Shown here: in pieces, positions 7,780-16,945 of the stretch
Layout of the letters: each line of letters opens with the position of its first letter
Numbering within the stretch: the first letter of the stretch is position 1
Origin: Candidatus Leptovillus affinis
GTDB taxonomy: Bacteria; Chloroflexota; Anaerolineae; Promineifilales; Promineifilaceae
Direction: 5' to 3'
Assembly: GCA_016705235.1 (NCBI GenBank)
Contig: JADIYP010000006.1
Span: 620,001-684,000 of the forward strand
Length of the DNA: 64,000 bases
Translations under genes and position numbers: made by a program
Notes under the pieces: model-generated
Databases searched by the model: none
What the model saw: the letters and a program-made list of their open reading frames with translations, nothing else
What the model was told of the DNA's origin: nothing

Positions 7780-8991
7780 TTAGATGATGCCGAGTTTTTT
7801 CCCGCCTTCAATAATCACATCGGCGCAGTAATCAATATCCTCGATGGTATGCGCGGCCGAAATGCACGCCCGCAGCCTGGCCAGCCCTTCCGGCACAACC
7901 GGCGCAACAATTGCCTGCACAAAAATACCGTTATCACGGCAATATTTCGCCAATCTGGCGGCCGAATCCGTGGAGCCGCACACCACCGGCACGATCGCCG
8001 TTTCGGTAAACAGCAGGTTGTACCCGGCCTCTTTTAATTTGTTGGCAAAGCGCAGGTAGTTGTTTTGAATTTTTTGCACGCGCCATGGCTCTTCTTCGAT
8101 GACATCAAAGGCCGCTTTGGCGGCAGCAGCCGACGCCGGGGGCACGGCGGCCGAGAAGATAAAGGCACGCGCTTCGTGCTTCAGGAAGTCGATCAATTTG
8201 TGGTTGCCGGCCACATAGCCGCCGGCGCTGGGGATTGTTTTGCTCAAGGTTCCCATTTTGATGTCGATGGTATCGGCGGGCATGCCAAAATGTTCTTCGA
8301 TGCCATGCCCGGTTTCGCCGATAACGCCAACGGAGTGGGCTTCGTCGATCATGAGGTACGCGCCATATTTTTTGCACAGGCGCGAGACTTCCGGCAGGTT
8401 GATGATGTCGCCGTCCATGCTAAATACGGAATCGGCGATGACCAGGACACGGCCGTTTTTATCGGCTTGCTGCAAACGCAGTTCCAGGTGTTCCATATCG
8501 TTGTGCCGGAAACGGACAAACTTGGCCATCGACAACAGGCAGCCATCGACAATGCTCGCATGATTCAGTTTGTCGCAGATAACGGTATCGCCCTTGCGCA
8601 GCAAACTGGAAATAGTTGCCAGATTGGTAACGTAACCACTGGACATGGTGATGGCCGCGTCAGCATGTTTGAATTCGGCAATGCGCGCTTCCAATTCGTT
8701 GTGCAACTGCAACGAACCGGCCAGCAGGCGCACGCCATAGGTGCCTGTGCCGTAATGGTCGATGGCGGCTTTGGCGGCGGCATTGATTTTGGGGTGTCCG
8801 ATCAGGCCGAGGTAAGAGTACCCGCCTAGCATGATCATTTCGCCATAGTTGATGACGTTGACACGGCCGTTTGGCAGCAGTTCTTGAGTAGCCTCCAGGT
8901 AAAAATAAAGGCCTTGTTCACGATAATGGTCAATATTCCAGAGCATATCCGGCGTTAAAGCCAGTCTATCGGTAGATGTAACCTGTTCCAT
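7780..8991 (-). CDS. Alpha-oxoamine synthase family PLP enzyme (KBL/BioF/Spt-like)
   Basis: 403 residues. Fold type I PLP enzyme that condenses an amino acid with an acyl-CoA. Seen: GGYSYLGL near the N-terminus, GSLQLHNELE, the ring-stacking KLNHAS (His144), MIDEAHSVGVIG (Asp216 for the pyridine nitrogen) and the Schiff-base lysine in MGTLSKTIPSAGGY (Lys251). Length fits the family (about 390-420). Sequence alone does not separate 2-amino-3-ketobutyrate CoA ligase, 8-amino-7-oxononanoate synthase and serine palmitoyltransferase; no bio or tdh gene is adjacent. ATG 8991 is 6 nt from AGGAG, better than ATG 8997, which abuts it. Confidence 0.9.
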   Translation of the reverse strand: MEQVTSTDRLALTPDMLWNIDHYREQGLYFYLEATQELLPNGRVNVINYGEMIMLGGYSYLGLIGHPKINAAAKAAIDHYGTGTYGVRLLAGSLQLHNELEARIAEFKHADAAITMSSGYVTNLATISSLLRKGDTVICDKLNHASIVDGCLLSMAKFVRFRHNDMEHLELRLQQADKNGRVLVIADSVFSMDGDIINLPEVSRLCKKYGAYLMIDEAHSVGVIGETGHGIEEHFGMPADTIDIKMGTLSKTIPSAGGYVAGNHKLIDFLKHEARAFIFSAAVPPASAAAAKAAFDVIEEEPWRVQKIQNNYLRFANKLKEAGYNLLFTETAIVPVVCGSTDSAARLAKYCRDNGIFVQAIVAPVVPEGLARLRACISAAHTIEDIDYCADVIIEGGKKLGII

Positions 8992-9055
8992 TCTCATCTC
9001 CTAACATTTGATTTCGCACATTTTCATGACGGATAAATTCATTATTCCCAGATAC

Positions 9056-9083
9056 TTTGCCCTGCTTGTTCTAAGCGGGCAAA
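9056..9083 (-). promoter_or_regulatory. Stem-loop in the upstream region of the oxoamine synthase gene
   Basis: TTTGCCC (9056-9062) pairs with GGGCAAA (9077-9083), extended inside by GCTT/AAGC. It lies 65 nt upstream of the start on the minus strand and could be an operator or leader hairpin. Confidence 0.35.
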
Positions 9084-9185
9084 GATCGACCAATTCTATC
9101 CCCCACCCCTTAATCCTGCCAGTTGCCAAACTGTCAATTCATGGCAATTTTTGCCCGCCGCGCCCATTGGGCCGCCCTGGCTAAC

Positions 9186-9230
9186 AAAAACGCCTCGCAG
9201 ACGTTTGGTGTCGGTCTTCTGCGAGGCGTT
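9186..9230 (-). terminator. Terminator of the polyprenyl synthase gene
   Basis: A perfect 13-bp stem (9189-9201 with 9218-9230, arm AACGCCTCGCAGA) with a 16-nt loop. On the minus strand five T follow (complement of 9186-9190). It lies 48 nt after the stop at 9278. Confidence 0.85.
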
Positions 9231-9277
9231 TATCGTCCATCACGGCAAATTCATCTGAACCATGTCGCTGCTGCCGG

Positions 9278-10225
9278 CTAATGATCGCGGTTTAACACAC
9301 CTTCGATCAAGCCAAACAATTCATCGCGGGCGGGCGTGTCTGGCACAAATTCTAGCGCTTTGCGGGCGCGCACGGCCGTTTCTTGCGCCTGTATCTTGGC
9401 AATTTCCACCGCCCCGGATGCGCGCAGCCCGGCCATCATCTGTTGGATGGGGTCTGGTTCTTCCAGTTCGGCTACGGCCGTTAACCCATCTTCTTCATTC
9501 TTGCCGCCGTTCTGGGCCACCGACAGCACGCCGCGCCCCTGCGTCAGGTCCAAACCCACCGGCTTGCCCATCGCCTCCGGGTCGCCGATGATGTCCAAAA
9601 TATCGTCCACAATTTGGAAGGTCAGCCCCAGGTTGTAGGCATAATCGCCCAAAGCCTGTATCACGCTCTCGTTTGCCCCTGCCAACCAAGCGCCCAACAT
9701 TGCCGAAGCCTCGAACAGGCTGGCCGTTTTTAAGCTGATGATTTGTTTATAGGTTTCCCGATCCATGTCGCCAGATTTGGCGGCGGCCGCTTGCAAGGTT
9801 TCCCCTTCCACCAGACGCGTGCAGGCAGTGGCAATCATCACGTTAGGTTCCACCCCATACGGAGCCATCAATTCATACACTTTGGTGAAAAGATAATCCC
9901 CGGTCAGTAAAGCGAAGGTACGCCCCCAACGCGCATGAACGGTCACTTTGCCGCGCCGCGTCAGACTATGGTCGTTGATGTCGTCGTGAACCAGAGTGGC
10001 CGTGTGCACCATCTCCACCGCTGCCGCCACCGGCACCACAGAGTCCAAATCCTGGCCGCCGGCCGCCAGGTACGCCAGCAACACGACACGCGGCCGCACG
10101 CGTTTGCCGCCAGAAGTGACAATGTGCAAACTTGCATCTTCCAATAATTGGATGTCACTGGCGACAACAGACTCCAGCTTTCTTTCAACGGCCGTCATCC
10201 CCTGTTGCACTAATTCATTTACCAT
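9278..10225 (-). CDS. Polyprenyl (isoprenoid) diphosphate synthase
   Basis: 315 residues. Trans-prenyltransferase that lengthens allylic diphosphates with IPP, giving precursors for quinones or carotenoids. First Asp-rich motif DDIND at 81-85 preceded by ATLVH; second DDILD at 207-211; GGKRVRP (39-45) binds IPP diphosphate. The residues just before the first Asp motif are small or aliphatic, which fits a medium to long chain product, though chain length cannot be read reliably. ATG 10225 has AAGGT 8 nt upstream; the frame is open further upstream but without protein-like sequence. Confidence 0.93.
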   Translation of the reverse strand: MVNELVQQGMTAVERKLESVVASDIQLLEDASLHIVTSGGKRVRPRVVLLAYLAAGGQDLDSVVPVAAAVEMVHTATLVHDDINDHSLTRRGKVTVHARWGRTFALLTGDYLFTKVYELMAPYGVEPNVMIATACTRLVEGETLQAAAAKSGDMDRETYKQIISLKTASLFEASAMLGAWLAGANESVIQALGDYAYNLGLTFQIVDDILDIIGDPEAMGKPVGLDLTQGRGVLSVAQNGGKNEEDGLTAVAELEEPDPIQQMMAGLRASGAVEIAKIQAQETAVRARKALEFVPDTPARDELFGLIEGVLNRDH

Positions 10226-10273
10226 AATATTTACCTTGTTCACAACTTTCAATTTTTTTTGAACGCTCCAGAG

Positions 10274-10302
10274 ATTATAGAATAGGCCACCAGGGGCGTC
10301 AA
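10274..10302 (-). promoter_or_regulatory. Promoter of the polyprenyl synthase gene
   Basis: On the minus strand TTGACG (10302-10297), a 17-nt spacer and TATAAT (10279-10274). The start would be near 10267, about 40 nt before the ATG. Confidence 0.65.
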
Positions 10303-10335
10303 GAAAATTGTGAAACTTATCCCAAATATCTAAGG

Positions 10336-10365
10336 TTGCCGAACAGCCATACTTTGGAGCATAAT
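10336..10365 (+). promoter_or_regulatory. Weak candidate promoter of xpt-guaA
   Basis: TTGCCG (10336-10341), an 18-nt spacer, CATAAT (10360-10365). It would leave a leader of about 110 nt. No purine-riboswitch core is seen in that leader. Confidence 0.3.
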
Positions 10366-10481
10366 AAAGTCCACCCTCCACCCACGAACCTGCTCTTTCA
10401 ACAATTGAGTCGTCCAATTACGCCGAATACTATCTGCAAAAGGAGCAATCTGCTTACCCAAATAAGCCGAACCCATCACCT

Positions 10482-11054
10482 ATGGACGCATTAAAAGAAC
10501 GCATTTTAAATGAAGGGCAAAACCTTGGCCGCGGCATCCTTAAAATTGATAGTTTCCTGAACCATCAATTAGACGCCGCGCTTATGGAAGCCATTGGCGA
10601 AAACATCGCCGATCGCTTCCGCCACATAAACCCCACCCGCATCCTCACGGCCGAAGTCAGCGGCATCATCCCGGCCGTCATGACAGCCAAGGCGCTCGGC
10701 AATATCCCCATCGTGTACGCGCGCAAACACAAACCCATCACCATGCAGGAGCCGGTGTTTGTAGACACCGCCCCCAGCCACACCAAAGGCGGCGAAGTGC
10801 TGCTGATGGTTTCGCCCGAATTTCTGCACGCCGCTGATCGTGTGTTGATTGTGGACGATTTTTTGGCCTCCGGGCGCACCATCGACGCGCTGAGCCGCAT
10901 TGTGCAGAGCAGCGGCGCTACGCTGGTAGGCATTGCCGCCGTTGTGGAGAAAACGTTTGAAGGCGGCCGCGAGGCTCTGGCGCATTGGAATGTGCCTATT
11001 GAAGCCACGGCCACCATCGTAAACATGGACGACGGCCGTATTATTTTGGCGTAA
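10482..11054 (+). CDS. xpt: Xanthine phosphoribosyltransferase
   Basis: 190 residues, the normal length of Xpt. It salvages xanthine with PRPP to form XMP. The N-terminus LKERILNEG...[12 protein letters not shown] is characteristic of Xpt; [13 protein letters not shown] and YARKHK match the family; the PRPP-binding loop is [13 protein letters not shown] (near residue 125). XMP is the substrate of GuaA, whose gene starts 13 nt downstream, so the pair makes a xanthine-to-GMP salvage operon. No clear Shine-Dalgarno sequence precedes ATG 10482. Confidence 0.95.
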   Translation: MDALKERILNEGQNLGRGILKIDSFLNHQLDAALMEAIGENIADRFRHINPTRILTAEVSGIIPAVMTAKALGNIPIVYARKHKPITMQEPVFVDTAPSHTKGGEVLLMVSPEFLHAADRVLIVDDFLASGRTIDALSRIVQSSGATLVGIAAVVEKTFEGGREALAHWNVPIEATATIVNMDDGRIILA

Positions 11055-11067
11055 CCAGGGTAACTTT

Positions 11068-12645
11068 ATGACAACTTCCAATCACGATACGATTGTCGTT
11101 TTAGATTACGGTTCGCAATATTCCCAACTCATCGCCAGGCGCGTGCGGGAGGCCAACGTGTTTTGCGAACTCTTTTCCTGGTCGACGCCGGCCGAAACAA
11201 TTCTGGCGCTGAAACCCAGGGGCTTCATTTTAAGCGGCGGGCCAAACAGTGTCTATGACCACGGCGCGCCAACTTTGCCCGATTATGTTTTGGCGAGCGG
11301 CTTGCCGGTGCTGGGCATTTGTTATGGCATGCAGCTGCTGGCGCACGGCCGTGGCGGACGAGTCGCCTCCAGTCTCAAACGCGAATATGGCCCGGCCACC
11401 TTGCAGATCAACGAACCGGACAACCCCCTCTTCAAAGATTGGCGATTAGAGAGCGACGCTGAACCCAATTCCCAACAAGTGTGGATGAGCCACGGCGACA
11501 AGGTAGAACACCTGCCGCCCGGTTTTCGGCCGTTGGCGCACACCGACAATTCGCCCTTCGCGGCGGCGGCGGACGTTGACCGCCGGTATTACGCGGTGCA
11601 ATTCCACCCGGAAGTGGTCCACACGCCGCAGGGGCGATTGGTCCTGAGCAATTTTGTCCATCATGTTTGCGGCTGCGCCAGCGATTGGACGCCAGCCAAT
11701 TTTATTGAAGAGCAGGTAACGGCCGTGCGGGAACAAGTAGGCAACGGCCGTGTCGTGCTCGGTCTCAGCGGCGGGGTCGATTCGGCCGTCGCTGCGGCTC
11801 TCATCCACAAAGCCATCGGCAGCCAGCTCGTGTGCATTTTTGTCGACCACGGCCTGCTGCGCCAGGGCGAAGCCGCGCAGGTTGTGGCTACCTTCCAGCG
11901 CGAACAAGGCATGAAGCTGGTCGCCGTCAACGCCGTTGAAGAATACCTGGAAAGCCTGGCCGGTATCACCGACCCGGAACAAAAACGGCGCATCATCGGC
12001 GAAAAATTCGTGCGCATTTTTGAACGTGAAGCCAATAAATTAGGGCAAATCGATTTTCTGGCTCAGGGAACCATCTACCCGGACGTCATCGAAAGCGCCG
12101 GTAAGGACAAAAAAGACGCCCACGTCATTAAAACCCACCACAACGTAGGCGGCTTACCAGAGGATATGGATTTTGAATTGGTGGAACCGCTGCGCTTGCT
12201 GTTTAAAGACGAGGTGCGGCAAATTGGCACGGCTTTGGGCCTGCCAGACAGCCTGGTCTGGCGGCAGCCGTTCCCCGGGCCGGGTTTGGCCATTCGCTGC
12301 CTGGGCGAAATTACCTGGGAACGGCTGGAACGGCTGCGCCTGGCCGACGACATTTTTGTGTCTGAACTGCGCCAGGCCAATATGCTGCGCCAGGATACGC
12401 AGCAGTCGTTTGCCGTGCTGCTGCCGGTGAAAAGCGTGGGGGTCATGGGCGACGGCCGTACCTACCAGGAAGTCATCGCCCTGCGCGCCGTCACCACCGA
12501 AGATTTTATGACGGCCGATTGGGCGCGCCTGCCCTATGATCTGCTGGCCCGCGTCAGCCGCCGCATTGTCAACGAAGTGGAGGGCGTCAACCGTGTCGTC
12601 TTGGATATCACCTCCAAACCGCCGGGCACCATCGAATGGGAATGA
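11068..12645 (+). CDS. guaA: GMP synthase (glutamine-hydrolysing)
   Basis: 525 residues, full length. It aminates XMP to GMP using glutamine and ATP. The class I amidotransferase domain spans about 10-200, with the nucleophile Cys85 in LGICYGMQ and the His-Glu pair in QFHPEV. The ATP pyrophosphatase domain starts near 215 with the P-loop [11 protein letters not shown] (about 232-242). The C-terminal dimerisation domain contains [15 protein letters not shown] and ends in the typical KPPGTIEWE. Two ACGGCCGT copies lie 24 bp apart just before the P-loop and encode TAV and NGR. Operon with xpt. Confidence 0.97.
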   Translation: MTTSNHDTIVVLDYGSQYSQLIARRVREANVFCELFSWSTPAETILALKPRGFILSGGPNSVYDHGAPTLPDYVLASGLPVLGICYGMQLLAHGRGGRVASSLKREYGPATLQINEPDNPLFKDWRLESDAEPNSQQVWMSHGDKVEHLPPGFRPLAHTDNSPFAAAADVDRRYYAVQFHPEVVHTPQGRLVLSNFVHHVCGCASDWTPANFIEEQVTAVREQVGNGRVVLGLSGGVDSAVAAALIHKAIGSQLVCIFVDHGLLRQGEAAQVVATFQREQGMKLVAVNAVEEYLESLAGITDPEQKRRIIGEKFVRIFEREANKLGQIDFLAQGTIYPDVIESAGKDKKDAHVIKTHHNVGGLPEDMDFELVEPLRLLFKDEVRQIGTALGLPDSLVWRQPFPGPGLAIRCLGEITWERLERLRLADDIFVSELRQANMLRQDTQQSFAVLLPVKSVGVMGDGRTYQEVIALRAVTTEDFMTADWARLPYDLLARVSRRIVNEVEGVNRVVLDITSKPPGTIEWE

Positions 12646-12739
12646 GTTCCGCAACCCCAACGCGCCTCCACACGTAATGTGGGCAAAATCATGAAAGGGG
12701 ATCGACTTGCGCGATTCCCACTTTATTCCGGAGGGTACA

Positions 12740-13711
12740 ATGGATTACGGTCAAATTATTTCTGATGCCTGGCGCATCACCTGGAACAACAAATTTTTAT
12801 GGGTCTTAGGCTTCCTGGCGGCTCTAACCAGCGGGATTAGCAGCGGCAACTCTTCGCGCTACTCCATGAACGAAGGCGATTTCGCCAACAATCCTGAAAT
12901 GGCGATGCGCATGGGCGCGATTGCTCTGGGGCTGGTCTGCGTGCTGGGCATCTTGGGCATCATTTTGTGGTTGGTGAGCATCGCCGCGCGAGCAGGACTT
13001 GTGGATGCGGTAAACCGCCTGGACGATGGGGAAACGTTAACGCTTCGCGAAGCATTTGCGCACGGCCGTGCAGCCATGTGGCGGCTTTTGGGCGTCTACC
13101 TTCTCACCTATTTGCCGCTGATTGTAGCGGGAAGCGTGGCGGCAATCGTGGCTGTCGCAGCTACCGGCGGCGCAATCGCCATGTCTTCGCTGGCCCAAAA
13201 CCCCGAAGAAATGCTGACAGGCAGTCTGATTGGCGGCTTTGGTCTGCTGGCTTTGTGCCTTTGCTTATTAGCCTGCGCCTTAATTCCTGTCTCGTTTATC
13301 CTGTACTACGTGGCAGAATTTGGCGTACGCGGCACCATCATCCATAAAATGCGGGTTTCGGAGAGCATTCGCCACGGCTGGCAGGTCTTTCGCACCAACC
13401 TGGGACCGGTTATTTTGTTGTCCCTTTTGCTTCTTGTGGTCGGCATCATGGTAAGCATTGCCCTGGCCGCGATCATGCTGCCCCTGGCGCTGGTGTTTTT
13501 TGGTCCGGCCGTCGTTAGCGGCATCTCTAACAACGGCGATTTAGGCTCCTTGAGCATCGCCTGGATGATAGCCGGCGGGCTGCTGCTGGGCATTTTTAGC
13601 GCAGCTTTGATGTCGGTTTACCAGACGTGGATTTCGGCGGTCTGGACATTGGCCTACAAAGAACTCACCGGTAAAGGCCCGGAAGCAATTCCGGCAGCGA
13701 AGGTGGTTTAA
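12740..13711 (+). CDS. Polytopic membrane protein, paralogue of the 13.9-kb gene
   Basis: 323 residues from ATG 12740, with GGAGGG 4 nt upstream; the frame is open from 12707 without a ribosome site. About six membrane segments, the N-terminal signature DAWRITWNNKFLWVLGFLAAL, and Gly/Ala-rich helices. The middle loop ESIRHGWQVFRTNLGPVILLSLLL is shared with the next gene (HTVRHAWQVIRFNLAEVLILMAIL). It resembles the membrane domain found at the N-terminus of some glycerophosphodiester phosphodiesterases, but no enzyme domain is attached. Function unknown. Confidence 0.8.
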   Translation: MDYGQIISDAWRITWNNKFLWVLGFLAALTSGISSGNSSRYSMNEGDFANNPEMAMRMGAIALGLVCVLGILGIILWLVSIAARAGLVDAVNRLDDGETLTLREAFAHGRAAMWRLLGVYLLTYLPLIVAGSVAAIVAVAATGGAIAMSSLAQNPEEMLTGSLIGGFGLLALCLCLLACALIPVSFILYYVAEFGVRGTIIHKMRVSESIRHGWQVFRTNLGPVILLSLLLLVVGIMVSIALAAIMLPLALVFFGPAVVSGISNNGDLGSLSIAWMIAGGLLLGIFSAALMSVYQTWISAVWTLAYKELTGKGPEAIPAAKVV

Positions 13712-13760
13712 TCAGACGGCCGTTGGTAAACTAATGACAACCGTTTAGATTTCTCTGGGG

Positions 13761-13819
13761 AGACCCTAAGGGTTTAAGTCCAAAAGGTCTGACTCCCCAA
13801 GAGCAAACCCTTAGGGTCT
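13761..13819. repeat. GACCCTAAGGGTTT stem-loop repeat
   Basis: A perfect 15-bp inverted repeat (AGACCCTAAGGGTTT at 13761-13775, complement at 13805-13819) with a 29-nt loop. Members of the same family occur as a tandem block at 63582-63778 and as a decayed copy near 50710-50760. It lies between two co-oriented genes and may also act as a terminator. Confidence 0.7.
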
Positions 13820-13847
13820 TGTATCGTTACAACTAATTTATCAGGCA

Positions 13848-13871
13848 GGGCGCACACCAGTGCGCCCTTTT
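13848..13871 (+). terminator. Compact terminator upstream of the second membrane-protein gene
   Basis: GGGCGCAC (13848-13855), loop ACCA, GTGCGCCC (13860-13867), then TTTT. It lies only 17 nt before ATG 13889, so it must be read through or the next gene must start at its own promoter. Confidence 0.7.
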
Positions 13872-13888
13872 CACGTCAGGCAAACCAA

Positions 13889-14830
13889 ATGGACATAAGC
13901 GACCAACTTTCCCGCGCAGCTCGCCTCACCTGGCGGCACAAAACTTTGTGGTGGCTGGGGCTGCTGCCTGGCCTGACCCACATCGCCACGTCGCTGGCGC
14001 AGCTCTGGTTTTTCCATTACGCGCGCCGCGAATTTTTACCCCTGCTATCCCAACTCCCGCCAAATGGCCCACCGCTGGAACAGTGGCTCTTTACGCCAGA
14101 CACTGTGGAGAAATTTTTTAATGTGCCCGTGCTGATCGGCGGAATTGTGTGGCTGTTTTTGGTCGGGATTCTCTTTTGGCTGCTGCTGGTTTGGGCCGAG
14201 GCGGCGATCATCGCGGCCACGATGGGCATCGTCGGCGAAAAGCCCCTGTCTGTTGGGGAATCATTGGCCTCCGGGCGTCGATTTTTAGGTCGATTTGTCG
14301 CCATCGACGCACTGCTGTTTTTTCCCTGGTTTTTACTCGCGCTGGCGGCGATGGTTATTCTGGCATTGACGGTGACCTCTACGGCCGTTCTCGCCGTAAA
14401 CCAATCCACCGCCACCTCTCTCTTCAGCGCGCTGGGGCTGGGGCTGAGCTGCGCGGGCCTGTTGGCTTGCCTGCTGATTCCGGTCAGTTTTGTGACGCTG
14501 CGCTTTCGCACAATGGTTTATCGTGACGCCGTTATCAACGACGCGGCCCCCACCAGCGAAAGACCCATTCGCCATACCGTGCGCCATGCCTGGCAGGTGA
14601 TCCGGTTCAATCTGGCTGAGGTACTCATCCTGATGGCGATTTTGTGGGGGATGCAGTACGTTTTTAACTTGCTGTTGAGCGCAGTCAGCCTGCCGCTGGG
14701 ATTAGCCTCGGCCGCATCGATACTAATTGGATTGGTAACGGCCGTACTCCTGGCCATCCCTCAGGCACTGCTGTTTGTGTATGTGGCCGTGGCGTGGACG
14801 CTGGCCTATTGGGAGTGGAACAAGGAATAA
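13889..14830 (+). CDS. Polytopic membrane protein, paralogue of the 12.7-kb gene
   Basis: 313 residues, about six membrane segments. It starts MDISDQLSRAARLTWRHKTLWWLGLLPGLTHI, the same Leu-Trp-rich first helix as its neighbour, and has the shared motif RHTVRHAWQVIRFNLAEVLIL near residue 230. The two genes probably arose by duplication. The ribosome site is weak (CAGG 10 nt before the ATG). The HyuA-like gene follows after 25 nt, so they may be one transcript. Function unknown. Confidence 0.8.
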   Translation: MDISDQLSRAARLTWRHKTLWWLGLLPGLTHIATSLAQLWFFHYARREFLPLLSQLPPNGPPLEQWLFTPDTVEKFFNVPVLIGGIVWLFLVGILFWLLLVWAEAAIIAATMGIVGEKPLSVGESLASGRRFLGRFVAIDALLFFPWFLLALAAMVILALTVTSTAVLAVNQSTATSLFSALGLGLSCAGLLACLLIPVSFVTLRFRTMVYRDAVINDAAPTSERPIRHTVRHAWQVIRFNLAEVLILMAILWGMQYVFNLLLSAVSLPLGLASAASILIGLVTAVLLAIPQALLFVYVAVAWTLAYWEWNKE

Positions 14831-14855
14831 TGATCAGGGAAACAGGAAAGACGTT

Positions 14856-16892
14856 ATGCGTTTAGGCGTGGATACAGGCGGCACGTTTACCGATTTTGTG
14901 TTTGTGGATGGTCACGGCCGTTTCCGCATCCACAAACAGCTCAGCACTCCCGCCGACCCATCGACGGCCATTCTCAGCGGCGTTGCCACCATGGGCGTGG
15001 GCGACAGGACCGATGTTATACACGGCAGCACCGTAGCCACCAACGCCCTGTTGGAACGGCGCGGCGCGCGCACCGCGCTTATCACCACAGCCGGATTTAC
15101 CGATGTTTTAGCCATTGGGCGGCAAAACCGGCCTGATCTTTACGCCCTGACGCCGCAAAAACCGGAACCGCTGGTCCCCGCCGCCTGGCGGTTTGGCGTT
15201 GTCGAACGAGTGTCATCTCAAGGCGATGTGCTGCGGCCGTTGGATGAAGATAGTGTAACGGCCGTGCTGAAAGCCATCCAAACCGACAACATCGAAGCCG
15301 TTGCCGTCTGCCTGCTCTTCTCCTTCCTGCACCCCGACCACGAGCGACAAATCAAAAACCGTCTCCAGGCGGCCAACCCGGCGCTGCACATCTCTCTTTC
15401 CTGCGAGATTTTGCCCGAATACCGCGAATACGAGCGCACCGCCACCACCGTCATCAACGCCTATGTCGCGCCATTGATGGGCCAATATCTGTCCAAATTG
15501 GCCGACGGGCTGGCCCCGCGCCGTCTTTCCATCATGCAAAGCAATGGCGGCATCATCAGCGCGGCGACGGCCGGGCGGCAGGCTGCCAGAACGGCGCTGT
15601 CCGGCCCGGCAGGCGGCGTGGTAGGCGCGCGCTTTGTCAGCGGCCAGTCGGGCTTCACCGACATCATCACCTTTGATATGGGCGGAACCAGCACAGACGT
15701 TGCTCTGTGTCCCGGCCATCTGCCCACCACCGCCGAAGGGGAAATCGCCGATATGCCGCTGCGCCTGCCGATTATCGACATTCACACCGTCGGCGCGGGC
15801 GGCGGCAGTCTGGCGGCTGTTGACGCCGGCGGCGCGCTGCATGTCGGCCCGCAAAGCGCCGGCGCGGACCCTGGCCCGGTGTGTTACGGCCGTCCGCTAG
15901 ACGGCGAACCGCGCCTGATGCCAGAGTCCCGCGTCACCGTGACCGACGCCAATTTGGTACTGGGCCGTCTGGATGCCCATCATTTTCTGGGCGGAACCAT
16001 GACGTTGGACGAAACGGCCGCGCGAGAGGCTTTGGCCGAACTGGCCGTCATCATGAAGGTTTCAACGCCAGAAACGGCCGCCTGGGGAGTAATTCAGGTC
16101 GCTAATGCCAATATGGAACGGGCCATCCGCCGCATCTCCGTAGAACGCGGGCACGATCCGCGCCGCTTTACGCTGGTAGCCTTTGGCGGCGCAGGTCCGC
16201 TGCATGCCTGCGAACTGGCGGAGGCGCTGCAAATACCGCGCGTGCTGATTCCGGGCGTGCCCGGCGTGTTGTCGGCTTTGGGCATGTTGGCAGCCGCGCC
16301 CACGCGAGATTATTCGCAAACGGTGATGGCGCGGCATGAGGCGTGGGGCGTGGAGAGCGCTAGCTGGTTGGCGGAGCAGTTTGCCCCGCTGGCGGCGCGG
16401 GCGGTGGCGGAAATGGCCGCAGAAGGATTGGAGGAAACGGCCGTTACCCTCCAATACAGCCTGGATATGCGCTATGCAGGTCAAGCGCACGAACTGAAAG
16501 TACCTAATGCTGGCACAAATACCGACCCTATCGGCTTGTTCCACGATGCCCATGAGGCGCGGTATGGCTACCGTCAGGCTGGGGCGGCGGTAGAGATTGT
16601 GACAGCGCGGGTAACGGCCGTAGCCACCGTCCAACCGCCCCAACTGCCCAACAAGCCAATCGGCCCCTCTGACCCATCGGCGGCGTTTGTGGGGCAAAAA
16701 CCAGTTTGGTTCAAAGGTCAGGCCCACACGGCCGATTTGTATGACCGGGAAAAACTTCAACCGGGCAACCAGTTTACCGGCCCGGCTGTGGTGTTTCAGT
16801 ATGACACAACGGCCGTTATACCCCCAGGCTGGCGCATCTTCGTAGATGCCGTGGGCAACATCATTGCAAACAATCCAGTTGCCAGCAAATAA
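14856..16892 (+). CDS. Hydantoinase/oxoprolinase A-type protein (HyuA family)
   Basis: 678 residues. ATG 14856 with AGGAAA 7 nt upstream begins MRLGVDTGGTFTDFVFVD, the ASKHA-type phosphate loop of the family. Further motifs: HGSTVATNALLERRGARTALITTAGF, SGPAGGVVGARF, TFDMGGTSTDV, GAGGGSLAAVDAGGALHVGPQSAGADPGP, FGGAGPLHACELA. HyuA proteins use ATP to open cyclic amides (N-methylhydantoin, 5-oxoproline) or, in related enzymes, carboxylate acetone or acetophenone. The usual partner subunit HyuB is not adjacent, so the substrate cannot be inferred. Many ACGGCCGT copies lie in the gene. Confidence 0.9.
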   Translation: MRLGVDTGGTFTDFVFVDGHGRFRIHKQLSTPADPSTAILSGVATMGVGDRTDVIHGSTVATNALLERRGARTALITTAGFTDVLAIGRQNRPDLYALTPQKPEPLVPAAWRFGVVERVSSQGDVLRPLDEDSVTAVLKAIQTDNIEAVAVCLLFSFLHPDHERQIKNRLQAANPALHISLSCEILPEYREYERTATTVINAYVAPLMGQYLSKLADGLAPRRLSIMQSNGGIISAATAGRQAARTALSGPAGGVVGARFVSGQSGFTDIITFDMGGTSTDVALCPGHLPTTAEGEIADMPLRLPIIDIHTVGAGGGSLAAVDAGGALHVGPQSAGADPGPVCYGRPLDGEPRLMPESRVTVTDANLVLGRLDAHHFLGGTMTLDETAAREALAELAVIMKVSTPETAAWGVIQVANANMERAIRRISVERGHDPRRFTLVAFGGAGPLHACELAEALQIPRVLIPGVPGVLSALGMLAAAPTRDYSQTVMARHEAWGVESASWLAEQFAPLAARAVAEMAAEGLEETAVTLQYSLDMRYAGQAHELKVPNAGTNTDPIGLFHDAHEARYGYRQAGAAVEIVTARVTAVATVQPPQLPNKPIGPSDPSAAFVGQKPVWFKGQAHTADLYDREKLQPGNQFTGPAVVFQYDTTAVIPPGWRIFVDAVGNIIANNPVASK

Positions 16893-16919
16893 AAAAGTGC
16901 GCCTTTCGGGCGCACTTTT
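16893..16919. terminator. Bidirectional terminator between hyuA-like and EF-G-like genes
   Basis: Stem GTGCGCC (16897-16903)/GGCGCAC (16909-16915), flanked by AAAA and TTTT, between two convergent genes 53 bp apart. Confidence 0.88.
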
Positions 16920-16945
16920 CATTTTCAGTTACCAACTCCCAACTA

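Noticed and set aside
10366..10481. Possible purine riboswitch before xpt
   Set aside because: The conserved loop and junction sequences of the purine aptamer are absent, and there is no terminator or sequestering hairpin.
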